Positions 7,783 through 13,507 of a stretch of DNA of 13,507 nt are shown here, one piece after another. This stretch comes from Caryophanales bacterium UBA5632 (GTDB taxonomy: Bacteria > Bacillota_I > Bacilli_A > Izemoplasmatales > Hujiaoplasmataceae): assembly GCA_002421405.1 (NCBI GenBank), contig DIJY01000063.1:1-13507 (forward strand). The letters are read 5' to 3'. The notes under the pieces were generated by a model that made no database searches, was not told where the DNA came from, and saw nothing but the letters and a program-made list of their open reading frames with translations. The position numbers and the translations under genes are program-made. Each line of letters begins with the position of its first letter. The first letter of the stretch is position 1.

Positions 7783-8261
7783 TCGTATCTTCTCCCTTCA
7801 ATCACATTTCTTTTGCCTTCGTAGTAAGCATTGATGGCTTCAATATTATCAATAGCATGTATGGCTGGTAAGTTATCTTTTGAAAAATAACCAAACCCAA
7901 TGGATTCATCATCGCTCACGATGACATCGCCTGAAAGTATTTTAGCGGTAAAACTATAGCAGATTACTTTGGCTTGATCCGATACTCGCCACCGCATCAT
8001 TGGATTGGTAAAAATCCCAACAAACCCAGTTAATTCAACATCAATTCCTAACTCTTCCTTGGCTTCACGAATCGCACAGTTTTCGATGGAATCTTCTATT
8101 TCCATTAATCCCCCTGGCAATCCCCAGAGATTAGAGTCGCTTCTTTGTTGTAAAAGCACTTCATTATTCTCATTGACGATGATGACGTTTGCTGCATTCA
8201 ATATGATCATCGAATCGCCAACCATCCTTCGTAAATCTGCGATATAATTCTTCTTTTCCAT
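7779..8261 (-). CDS. Nudix hydrolase, first gene of the valS operon
   Basis: This 160-residue protein carries a Nudix fold: a beta strand INAANVIIVNENNEVLLQQR-like core (about 20-40), then the Nudix box GGLMEIEDSIENCAIREAKEELGI in residues 50-73 with the metal-binding REAKEE at 65-70. The first conserved Glu of the box (GX5E) is Asp57 here, a mild change. The conserved WGLPGG precedes the box. Substrate cannot be told from sequence; the family includes nucleotide, sugar-nucleotide and cap-like pyrophosphatases. I start it at the ATG at 8261, which has AGAGGAAA in front; the longer frame would begin inside the T-box terminator stem at 8312. Its TGA overlaps the valS ATG (ATGA), so it is translated together with valS and should be induced by valine starvation through the T-box. 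Confidence 0.88.
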   Translation of the reverse strand: MEKKNYIADLRRMVGDSMIILNAANVIIVNENNEVLLQQRSDSNLWGLPGGLMEIEDSIENCAIREAKEELGIDVELTGFVGIFTNPMMRWRVSDQAKVICYSFTAKILSGDVIVSDDESIGFGYFSKDNLPAIHAIDNIEAINAYYEGKRNVIEGRRYE

Positions 8262-8282
8262 ATTTTCCTCTTTTCTTACAAT

Positions 8283-8310
8283 AAAAAAAGCCGTCCCAAG
8301 AAAGGACGAC
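8283..8310 (-). terminator. T-box regulated terminator hairpin
   Basis: GTCGTCC (8310 to 8304) pairs with GGACGGC (8296 to 8290), with one U-G pair, around a TTTCTTG loop. Seven T follow (8289 to 8283). The 5' arm shares CC with the antiterminator, so the two structures exclude each other. It ends about 20 bases before the Nudix start codon. As no terminator separates the methyltransferase gene from the T-box, it would also stop read-through from the rlmI operon. Confidence 0.92.
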
Positions 8311-8498
8311 ATTATCGCGGTACCACCTTTGTTCCGGAAAATCCGGCACTCATAACCTTAACGCAGTCAACGTCGATACTTAATCTAATTTCAGTATCGC
8401 TACTCCACGACGACATTCATGGGTTATTCTGTAAACTTACACCAGCCGTTTACTCTCTATAAGAATAATGCCACTACTCTTTCGCTTCATTGTATTTG
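8283..8498 (-). promoter_or_regulatory. T-box riboswitch (tRNA-Val sensing) in front of Nudix-valS-folC
   Basis: The minus strand contains the conserved T-box motif AAAGGTGGTACCGCG (8330 to 8316). Stem I can be traced: GCGA (8485-8482) with TCGT (8410-8407), the S-turn pair AGTA (8478-8475) and GAA (8418-8416), GTGG with CCAT, TTATTCT with AGAATAA, an AGAGAG bulge (8458-8453), and a TAAAC/GTTTA stem topped by GGCTGGTG (8447-8440). The specifier is GUC (8414-8412), flanked by U and a purine, coding valine. A CGATACT/AGTATCG stem (8399-8374) and a CCGGA/TCCGG stem (8346-8334) follow. The antiterminator pairs AAAGG (8330-8326) with CCTTT (8305-8301), competing with the terminator. UGGU (8325-8322) expects A73 at the tRNA end, as in tRNA-Val. 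Uncharged tRNA-Val should allow read-through into the operon. Confidence 0.95.
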
Positions 8499-8499
8499 T

Positions 8500-9189
8500 T
8501 TAATATTTTACCAAAACTTCACGGTCTTGTAAAGTCCGCTCATGATATTTCTCAATTATTATTATTCCTGAGCAAAACGACATCTTCATAAAATTGATTG
8601 AAAGATTTTTTTTGAACTTTTCAACGATACGGTCAAACACATGATAATATTCAGAATCATCCCATGTTTTAGCATTTGCGAGGCGACACGATTCTTTTTC
8701 GCGGTGATTCAAAAAGAAAACATCACCAATAATAATCTTACCGAACGGATTCAAACGATCGAGCAAGAATCCTAAATAATTGATGAATTCATCTTCCGTT
8801 AAATGATGCATCGCATAGGTCGAAACAATATAATCAAACATTTGAAAATTAATATCTTTTGGTAATCCTAAGCGAAAATCATACAAGAAGAGATTCGCAG
8901 TAGGAACTTTCAAACTTGCAATTTCAAGCATTTTTTCTGATTGATCAATGCCATAGATTGATAAACGTTCAGGAAATAATTTACTGGAAAGAGCCCCCGT
9001 TCCAATGCCTAAATCAAGGATTGAAACTGGCGAAGAATCTCTACGTGTGTTGATGATTTGTGCGATATAGTCAATGACTCTTTGATAGCCTGCAAAAGGA
9101 AAAAGACCGCGGTTATCGCAATCAATAACATCTTGATCATACGTTTTGCTTAATCGGTCAAATAGTTCCTTTAACATCTTATCACTCAT
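8500..9189 (-). CDS. Class I SAM-dependent methyltransferase, YrrT-like
   Basis: The 229-residue protein has a Rossmann-type methyltransferase fold. Motif I is ILDLGIGTGALSSKL (57-71), the acidic ribose-binding end of strand 2 is YGIDQSEKM (79-87), and motif IV/post region is DYIVSTYAMHHLTEDEF (119-135), followed by KIIIGDVFF (151-159). The N-terminus (FDRLSKTYDQDVIDCD) and the STYAMHHLTEDE and GDVFF segments resemble the YrrT-type putative methyltransferases of Bacillota as I recall them; their substrate is uncertain. The start has no good Shine-Dalgarno site: it lies 10 bases after the engB stop, and a second ATG four codons in is no better placed, so coupling to engB is likely. It is the last gene of the rlmI-engB operon. 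Its 3' end carries the promoter for the next operon, and no terminator follows. Fold assignment is firm, substrate unknown. Confidence 0.85.
   Translation of the reverse strand: MSDKMLKELFDRLSKTYDQDVIDCDNRGLFPFAGYQRVIDYIAQIINTRRDSSPVSILDLGIGTGALSSKLFPERLSIYGIDQSEKMLEIASLKVPTANLFLYDFRLGLPKDINFQMFDYIVSTYAMHHLTEDEFINYLGFLLDRLNPFGKIIIGDVFFLNHREKESCRLANAKTWDDSEYYHVFDRIVEKFKKNLSINFMKMSFCSGIIIIEKYHERTLQDREVLVKY
8505..8533 (-). promoter_or_regulatory. Predicted promoter of the valS T-box operon, inside the upstream gene
   Basis: On the minus strand TTTACA (8533 to 8528; five of six matches) is 17 bases before TAAAAT (8510 to 8505; five of six), with TG at the extended -10 position (TGGTAAAAT). The start site would be near 8498, about 10-15 bases before the base of T-box stem I. 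The whole promoter lies within the last codons of the methyltransferase gene. Confidence 0.75.
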
Positions 9190-9199
9190 TTATAATAGT

Positions 9200-9802
9200 T
9201 TATTCAGTTTCTTTGATTGAAGGCAATATCGATTCGATATAATCCCAAACCATCGCTGACTCTGCTTTGGTTACGGATGAATAAGAGAACATTTTATCAG
9301 TTCCCATCAGTCCCATGGCTTTCGCAATTACTTGTTTTTGCTTGGCTTTCCCGTTGCCAGACAGTTTATCTGATTTCGTCATAATCAGAGCAACAGGGAG
9401 ACCACGATTTTTTAAATAAGTGTACATTTGCAAATCATCGCTTGAAGGTTCATGACGCATATCGACGAGTAAAACCGCAAATGCTAGATCTTGGCTTTTT
9501 ACAAGATAAGTTTCAATCATCTCTTGAAACTGTTCCGTTTGCGATTTTGAGACATTGGCGTATCCATATCCCGGAACATCGACAAAATAAAAGCGTTGAT
9601 TGATTTTAAAGAAATTGAGCAATCTGGTTTTCCCAGGTGTTTTAGCAACCTTCGCAATCTTATGATTATTGAGCATTGCATTGATGAAAGATGATTTTCC
9701 AACATTCGAACGCCCAGCGAGGATAATTTGGGGCAGTTTATCGGTTGGATATCCTTTTGGATTGACGACACTACCGTAAAATTCGATGGATCTGATAATC
9801 AT
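9200..9802 (-). CDS. engB: Ribosome-biogenesis GTPase EngB/YsxC
   Basis: The 200-residue TrmE-Era-EngA-EngB-family GTPase helps late assembly of the large ribosomal subunit and is essential in many bacteria. All GTPase motifs are visible: G1 GRSNVGKS (30-37), G2 around TPGKTRLLNFF (55-65), G3 DVPGYGYA (75-82), G4 TKSD (142-145) and G5 SS (175-176). The DVPGYGYA and TPGKT segments are specific to EngB. Its length is that of the family. The start ATG has a strong AGGAGG seven bases upstream; that site begins in the TAG stop of rlmI (TAGGAGG). In B. subtilis ysxC precedes the valS region with hem and spo genes between; here only a methyltransferase gene intervenes. It sits with an rRNA methyltransferase, which fits ribosome assembly. 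Confidence 0.97.
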   Translation of the reverse strand: MIIRSIEFYGSVVNPKGYPTDKLPQIILAGRSNVGKSSFINAMLNNHKIAKVAKTPGKTRLLNFFKINQRFYFVDVPGYGYANVSKSQTEQFQEMIETYLVKSQDLAFAVLLVDMRHEPSSDDLQMYTYLKNRGLPVALIMTKSDKLSGNGKAKQKQVIAKAMGLMGTDKMFSYSSVTKAESAMVWDYIESILPSIKETE

Positions 9803-9812
9803 GGCGTTCCTC

Positions 9813-10994
9813 CTAATTTTTGTCTAAAATCCGAAGAACGACACACTTCAGATAAAACGATTCTTCACTACCCAGTAATGCTGGGTGATCTTTTCCTTGC
9901 ATTCTGAATTCTACCATTTGAGCAATTCTTCCTGAATCAACTGCCGATTCCATGAGCATCTCTAAAAATAATGCTGGCGTCATATAATGCGAACAAGAAT
10001 TTGTGATTAAGTATCCGCCATCATTGATGAGTTTCATCGCTTGAAGATTGATTTCCTTATACCCAGCATAAGCTTTATTGACATTTTCTAGATTTTTAGT
10101 GAAAGCCGGAGGATCCAAAATAACGACATCGTATTTTTGGTCTTGATTTTGAAGATCCCGTAATAATTTAAATACATCAGCTTTCAAAGCGGATAGATTG
10201 TTTAAATGATTGAGTGTTCCGTGTTTAACAATCGCATCACAGGCTAATTGACTCATATCGACACAAGTGACGTTTAAGGCGCCGTAATAAGCCGCGTGTA
10301 ATCCAAACCCGCCCGTATGAGAAAAGCAGTCTAGAACCGATTTTTGGCGCACATAAGGGGCGACTGCCGCGTGATTGGCCTGTTGATCCAAGAAATAACC
10401 GGTTTTTTGCCCGTTGAGCAAATCAACTTCGACAAAAATCCCGTTTTCAATGATTTGAACAAAGGAGGGGACTGTTCCATAAATGATGCCTTTAAATTCT
10501 TTTAAACCCTCTTTTGATCGAACAGAGACATCGCTACGTTCCATGATTCCTTTTGGATTGAAGATCTCTACGAGGAGTTTTATAAATAAATCTTTTCGGA
10601 TGTCAATCGCAAAAGATAAGATTTGGATGCTTAAATAATCACCGTATTTGTCAACAATCAAACCCGGGATACCATCTGCTTCACCGAAAAAAGCGCGGTA
10701 ACTATTTTGATAGCCTAAATTTAAACGGGATTGATTCGCTTTTTGAAGCAAATGACGGAAAAAATCATCATTAATTTCTTCGGTTTTACGGGTTAATATT
10801 CGCACGAATATTTTTGAGACAGTATTTAAAAAACCACGACCGACAAAGGCGCCGCGACTTGAAAAAACATCGGCTAAACCTCCTGATTCGACGGTTCCAT
10901 CGATTGCTTGAATTTCGTTATTATAGACCCAAGGGTGACCGTTGTTTATCCGGATTTCTTCCTTTGGTTTTAGGGTAATTTTACAGGGGCTCAT
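9813..10994 (-). CDS. rlmI: 23S rRNA (cytosine) methyltransferase, RlmI family
   Basis: The 393-residue protein matches E. coli RlmI (396 residues) in architecture. An N-terminal PUA RNA-binding domain (about 3-75) holds the NNGHPWVYNNEI signature (17-28). The middle region has AFFGEADGIPGLIVDKYGD (101-119) and MERSDVSVR (151-159). KTGYFLDQQ (197-205) leads to the SAM site VLDCFSHTGGFGLHAA (220-235), then the acidic DMSQ (246-249). Motif IV is DPPAF (294-298) and the NSCSH motif with Cys334, the likely catalytic cysteine, is at 332-336. E. coli RlmI makes m5C1962 in 23S rRNA; the same target is inferred here. The start ATG has GAGGTG upstream and its own extended -10 promoter. It begins an operon with engB, whose ribosome site overlaps its stop codon. 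Other COG1092 methyltransferases with unknown targets exist, so the exact modification is less certain than the family. Confidence 0.88.
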   Translation of the reverse strand: MSPCKITLKPKEEIRINNGHPWVYNNEIQAIDGTVESGGLADVFSSRGAFVGRGFLNTVSKIFVRILTRKTEEINDDFFRHLLQKANQSRLNLGYQNSYRAFFGEADGIPGLIVDKYGDYLSIQILSFAIDIRKDLFIKLLVEIFNPKGIMERSDVSVRSKEGLKEFKGIIYGTVPSFVQIIENGIFVEVDLLNGQKTGYFLDQQANHAAVAPYVRQKSVLDCFSHTGGFGLHAAYYGALNVTCVDMSQLACDAIVKHGTLNHLNNLSALKADVFKLLRDLQNQDQKYDVVILDPPAFTKNLENVNKAYAGYKEINLQAMKLINDGGYLITNSCSHYMTPALFLEMLMESAVDSGRIAQMVEFRMQGKDHPALLGSEESFYLKCVVLRILDKN

Positions 10995-11014
10995 GTTTTC
11001 ACCTCAACAAAAAT

Positions 11015-11044
11015 ATTATACCATAATTTAGGAACCGCTGCCAC
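11015..11044 (-). promoter_or_regulatory. Predicted extended -10 promoter of the rlmI-engB-methyltransferase operon
   Basis: Read on the minus strand, TGGTATAAT is a perfect extended -10 element, with TATAAT at 11020 to 11015. GTGGCA (11044 to 11039) matches TTGACA at four positions with an 18-base spacer. The start codon is about 20 bases further on. It is placed directly after the M16 operon terminator. Confidence 0.7.
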
Positions 11045-11048
11045 TAGT

Positions 11049-11079
11049 AAAAAAAGATGACTGCGATTAGTCATCTTTT
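11049..11079 (-). terminator. Intrinsic terminator of the M16 peptidase operon
   Basis: AAAAGATGACT and AGTCATCTTTT form a perfect 11-bp stem (arms 11069-11079 and 11052-11062) with a six-base loop. On the minus strand it is followed by more T, giving a run of seven. The 5' arm includes the last codons and the TAA stop of the ymfH-like gene, so the hairpin is encoded by the gene's own end. Confidence 0.92.
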
Positions 11080-12356
11080 GGCATGTATAGTAAAGTCATT
11101 AAAGTTGATAAATCAATTTTGGCACGTATTGATTGAATATCTTGATAGGACAATAATTCTAAAGATTCATAGAGCGTGAACATATTAATGTCCTTGATGT
11201 AATACTCTAAGAAACTATTTGCTAATTGACTGATATTGTTAAAAATTTGGAGGTACTCACCAATGATTTTGCGTTTGGCCAAGTGAAATTGATTTTTATC
11301 AGGTTCTTCGTTGACTAAATCGGTCATCACTTGATAAAGAGCCAACCGAGTATGCTCTACTTTTTTCGTTTCGGTAAAGATGATAATATGGCCATAAGTC
11401 GGTTCAATACTTTCAAAGAAATCAAATGAATCGTTGATCAAATGCTTTTTCATCAACTCATTATAGGGTTTTGCCCCTTTTCCGAAAACTCCCGAGAGTA
11501 AGAAAGAAAGCTTAACGTCATCAAGAATTTGATCAAGTTTTGAACTGTTTTGATCCAGTTTTAATCTGAGACCCATCATGAGCATTGGAACAGAAACTTC
11601 TTTCTTTTTAATTTCAAGAAAATTATTCGCTTGTAGGTCTTCTTCAACTAATAGCTGTTTTTCAATTAACGATGGTCTTCTTGGATACTGTTCTAATTCT
11701 TTTTCAATTAAGGAAATGATTGATTCAGCGCCTACATCACCGACGATAACCATCACCATGTTCGAAGGATGATAAAAAAGATTATATACCATTTTTAATG
11801 TGGCGTAGGTTGTATCGGTTACACTTTTGACGGTTCCGGCAATATCACGAGTGATTGGATGATTATGATACATTTTCTTTAAGAAATCATTATAAATCAT
11901 TTGTTCATAATCATCTTCGTACATTGTGATTTCTTGTGTAATGATTTTTGCTTCTTTTTGAACTGATTTTTCTGTAAACCTTGCTTGTAAAACCAAGTTT
12001 ATCAGTAATTTGATTCCCGGTTCAATATCACTTGTCGATGAAAAATAATAATTGGTCCGATCATAAGTTGTATAGGCATTGATGGAGGCGCCAATTCGAG
12101 CAAAAACGGCTGTTGGGTTCGAATCTTCTGATTCAAATAACAAGTGTTCAATAAAATGAGCGATACCACTTGGAAATGTTGTCGGTAATACATGGTTTTT
12201 TAATAGAACCGATTCATCGAGTGAACCGAATTTCACAGCGAGATTGACTTCGGTTTTTGAAAATCCCGGCTTTGGTAAAATTGCGATTTTTAAACCATTT
12301 TCAAAAATATGCTCATAGAGAATTTCATCTACTGTCGAATAATGATTTCTTATCAT
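11067..12356 (-). CDS. ymfH: M16 family zinc metallopeptidase, YmfH-like active subunit
   Basis: The 429-residue protein carries the inverted zinc motif HxxEH of M16 (insulinase/pitrilysin) peptidases as HFIEH (67-71: His67, Glu70, His71). The third ligand is probably Glu142 in IITQEITMYEDD (138-149). GASINAYTTYDRTNYYF (89-105) is the usual segment after the metal site. The C-terminal half is the non-catalytic M16 domain with FGKGAKPYNEL. There is no signal peptide, so it should act in the cytoplasm unless exported by another route. Its ATG overlaps the TGA of the upstream partner as ATGA, with AAGGAT as ribosome site. The pair matches ymfF-ymfH of B. subtilis and of other Bacillota: small M16 proteins act as heterodimers of an active and an inactive half. 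The substrate is not known. In B. subtilis ymfI follows; here a terminator does. Confidence 0.9.
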   Translation of the reverse strand: MIRNHYSTVDEILYEHIFENGLKIAILPKPGFSKTEVNLAVKFGSLDESVLLKNHVLPTTFPSGIAHFIEHLLFESEDSNPTAVFARIGASINAYTTYDRTNYYFSSTSDIEPGIKLLINLVLQARFTEKSVQKEAKIITQEITMYEDDYEQMIYNDFLKKMYHNHPITRDIAGTVKSVTDTTYATLKMVYNLFYHPSNMVMVIVGDVGAESIISLIEKELEQYPRRPSLIEKQLLVEEDLQANNFLEIKKKEVSVPMLMMGLRLKLDQNSSKLDQILDDVKLSFLLSGVFGKGAKPYNELMKKHLINDSFDFFESIEPTYGHIIIFTETKKVEHTRLALYQVMTDLVNEEPDKNQFHLAKRKIIGEYLQIFNNISQLANSFLEYYIKDINMFTLYESLELLSYQDIQSIRAKIDLSTLMTLLYMPKDD

Positions 12357-13507
12357 AATAGATCCTTCTTCGTCAAAAAATAAATGGTATCGAGTTTTAA
12401 TGCATTGGCACAGTTGATGATATCTTCTCTATTAATATGTTCAATCGCGGTGATTAATTTTTCTGTATCATAAGTGACCCCATGTATTTTTCGATAATAA
12501 AAGTCCATGGCGGACAAAGAAAGAATTGAATCGTCCCGTTGTCGAATTCGTTTACTTTGAAATGACTTCGCAAACGCTATATCCTCATCGGTAAAATCAC
12601 CTTTTTTTATCTTTTCAATTGTCTCAATTGCCAAATTACTCGCCATTTCTTCGTTACTTGGTTCGACCCCCATTGAAACAAAGACAACGCCTTTGTTAGA
12701 ATCATAGGTGCTTGATACATAATAGCAAAGGTGGCGTTCTTCCCGAATCACACGAAACAGTTTCGCTTGGTCTGAATCGCCAAGCATGGTATTCAACACC
12801 GTCATCGTTAGGTAATGATGAGAATCAATTCGGATATCGGAACGAAATCCAATAAATATTTTAGCTTGTTTTACATCATTGAATTCTCTTAATCTGGTGA
12901 TTTCAGAATACAATTTAGTTTCATTATCAACCCAGTGATGTTCGTTTTCATTCCATCCCATTTCAAACGCCTTGAAAATCGACCTTTCAAGGTGAACGAG
13001 ATCAAAATCACCAATGACAGAGACTTGCTTTGAATCGTTTTTGAGCATATTTTGATATGCGTTCCATAATGTGGTTGGTGTGACTGAATCCAGTGTTTCA
13101 TATTCGCCTTTACTTCTTAAAGCATAAAGTTCATTTTGAAACATGGTTTTTCTAAATTGTTGGAAAGCATAATCGTTTTTGTCATTATATTCGGCTTCGA
13201 ACGCTTCTTTAAGCAGGCGGATTTCATCCTTGATGACTCTTTGGGTGAAAATACCATTTTTGATCATCGGATGAAATAAAATTTGTCTTAATAATTCAAT
13301 AATTTCATCTGATAATGATTCTTGGTTTGGTAAAAAACGATCAGAAGGAAATTGGATTTGAAAATGGATAACCGATTCAAGACCAATTTTGGATGTGAAC
13401 ACACTCAATTGAGTTCCATACAAGTAATCAAGTCGTCGTGATAATCCTGATTTTGACCGGTATTTTCGCGTAGAAGCCGTCAAAATTTGTGGCAAAAGTG
13501 CACGTTC
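12353..13507 (-). CDS. ymfF: M16 family protein, YmfF-like inactive subunit (5' end cut by window edge)
   Basis: The frame stays open to the right edge, giving 384 residues that begin ERALLPQILTAST. The TTG at 13495 lies within this frame and is not a start; compared with about 425 residues for the family, roughly 40 N-terminal residues are missing. SRRLDYLYGTQLSVFTS (near residues 23-39 of the fragment) is the family signature (RYLDELYGATLSV in relatives). The segment that aligns with the HFIEH of its partner has no HxxEH, so this subunit cannot hold the zinc. The C-terminal half keeps LFRVIREERHLCYYVSST, the R/Y substrate-binding pair typical of the non-catalytic M16 half. The TGA stop overlaps the partner ATG. 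It is likely to complete the peptide-binding chamber of the YmfH subunit as a heterodimer. Confidence 0.88.
   Translation of the reverse strand, partial: ERALLPQILTASTRKYRSKSGLSRRLDYLYGTQLSVFTSKIGLESVIHFQIQFPSDRFLPNQESLSDEIIELLRQILFHPMIKNGIFTQRVIKDEIRLLKEAFEAEYNDKNDYAFQQFRKTMFQNELYALRSKGEYETLDSVTPTTLWNAYQNMLKNDSKQVSVIGDFDLVHLERSIFKAFEMGWNENEHHWVDNETKLYSEITRLREFNDVKQAKIFIGFRSDIRIDSHHYLTMTVLNTMLGDSDQAKLFRVIREERHLCYYVSSTYDSNKGVVFVSMGVEPSNEEMASNLAIETIEKIKKGDFTDEDIAFAKSFQSKRIRQRDDSILSLSAMDFYYRKIHGVTYDTEKLITAIEHINREDIINCANALKLDTIYFLTKKDLL

Noticed and set aside
8262..8312. Longer Nudix frame starting in the leader at 8312
   Set aside because: That ATG falls beside the T-box terminator stem and the added residues are encoded by the hairpin and T run; the ATG at 8261 has a good ribosome site.
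8412..8415. UGU cysteine specifier in the T-box
   Set aside because: It would require U73 recognition (UGGA) but the leader has UGGU; the operon contains valS and no cysteine gene.
9517..9771. 84-codon minus-strand frame within engB
   Set aside because: It is a shifted frame of a fully conserved GTPase gene, has no recognisable domain and no ribosome site.
13493..13495. TTG at 13495 as start of the YmfF-like gene
   Set aside because: The frame stays open to the window edge and the residues before it (ERALL) fit the family, so the gene is simply truncated by the window.
1..13507. Mobile element, CRISPR array, tRNA genes, toxin-antitoxin or defence system
   Set aside because: I saw no transposase, integrase, repeat array, cloverleaf or paired small genes; nearly all sequence is taken up by recognisable housekeeping genes.

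Overview
The window is an AT-rich, gene-dense bacterial chromosome segment. The gene families, the strong Shine-Dalgarno sites and a T-box riboswitch point to the low-GC Gram-positive lineage (Bacillota or free-living relatives of the Mollicutes). UGA is a genuine stop: the ymfF-like and Nudix genes both end in TGA inside ATGA overlaps, so this is not a Mycoplasma/Spiroplasma-type code. The order engB ... valS-folC ... radC matches the Bacillus subtilis order from memory, with the intervening hem, spo and maf genes absent and no mreBCD/min genes after radC. This would fit a reduced, possibly wall-less (Acholeplasma/Izemoplasma-like) genome, but the window alone cannot settle it.

Layout from left to right. 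(1) 1-560, minus: an almost complete lemA, cut by the window edge, with its own promoter overlapped by a 9-bp dyad. (2) 666-2153, minus: glpK (glycerol kinase), divergent from 2256-3179, plus: an alpha/beta hydrolase of monoacylglycerol-lipase type. They share a 102-bp intergenic region with overlapping promoter elements and may form a small glycerolipid-scavenging pair. (3) 3190-3876, minus: radC, with a terminator on each side. (4) 3930-8498, minus: a T-box-controlled operon, Nudix hydrolase-valS-folC. The T-box reads a valine GUC specifier, and its promoter lies inside the 3' end of the upstream gene. (5) 8500-10994, minus: an rlmI-engB-methyltransferase operon with a ribosome-biogenesis flavour and an extended -10 promoter. 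(6) 11067-13507, minus: a coupled pair of M16 metallopeptidase-family proteins (ymfH-like active subunit and ymfF-like inactive subunit, the latter cut by the right edge), ending in a strong terminator.

Functionally this is mostly housekeeping: tRNA charging, folate polyglutamylation, ribosome assembly and rRNA methylation, plus lipid-derived glycerol use. No mobile element, CRISPR array, tRNA/rRNA gene or obvious defence system is present, and no intergenic stretch exceeds 300 bases. The most informative signals are regulatory: the T-box with its internal promoter, a terminator directly in front of radC, the loss of the HPr-phosphorylated histidine in GlpK, the lemA promoter dyad, and repeated use of extended -10 promoters.
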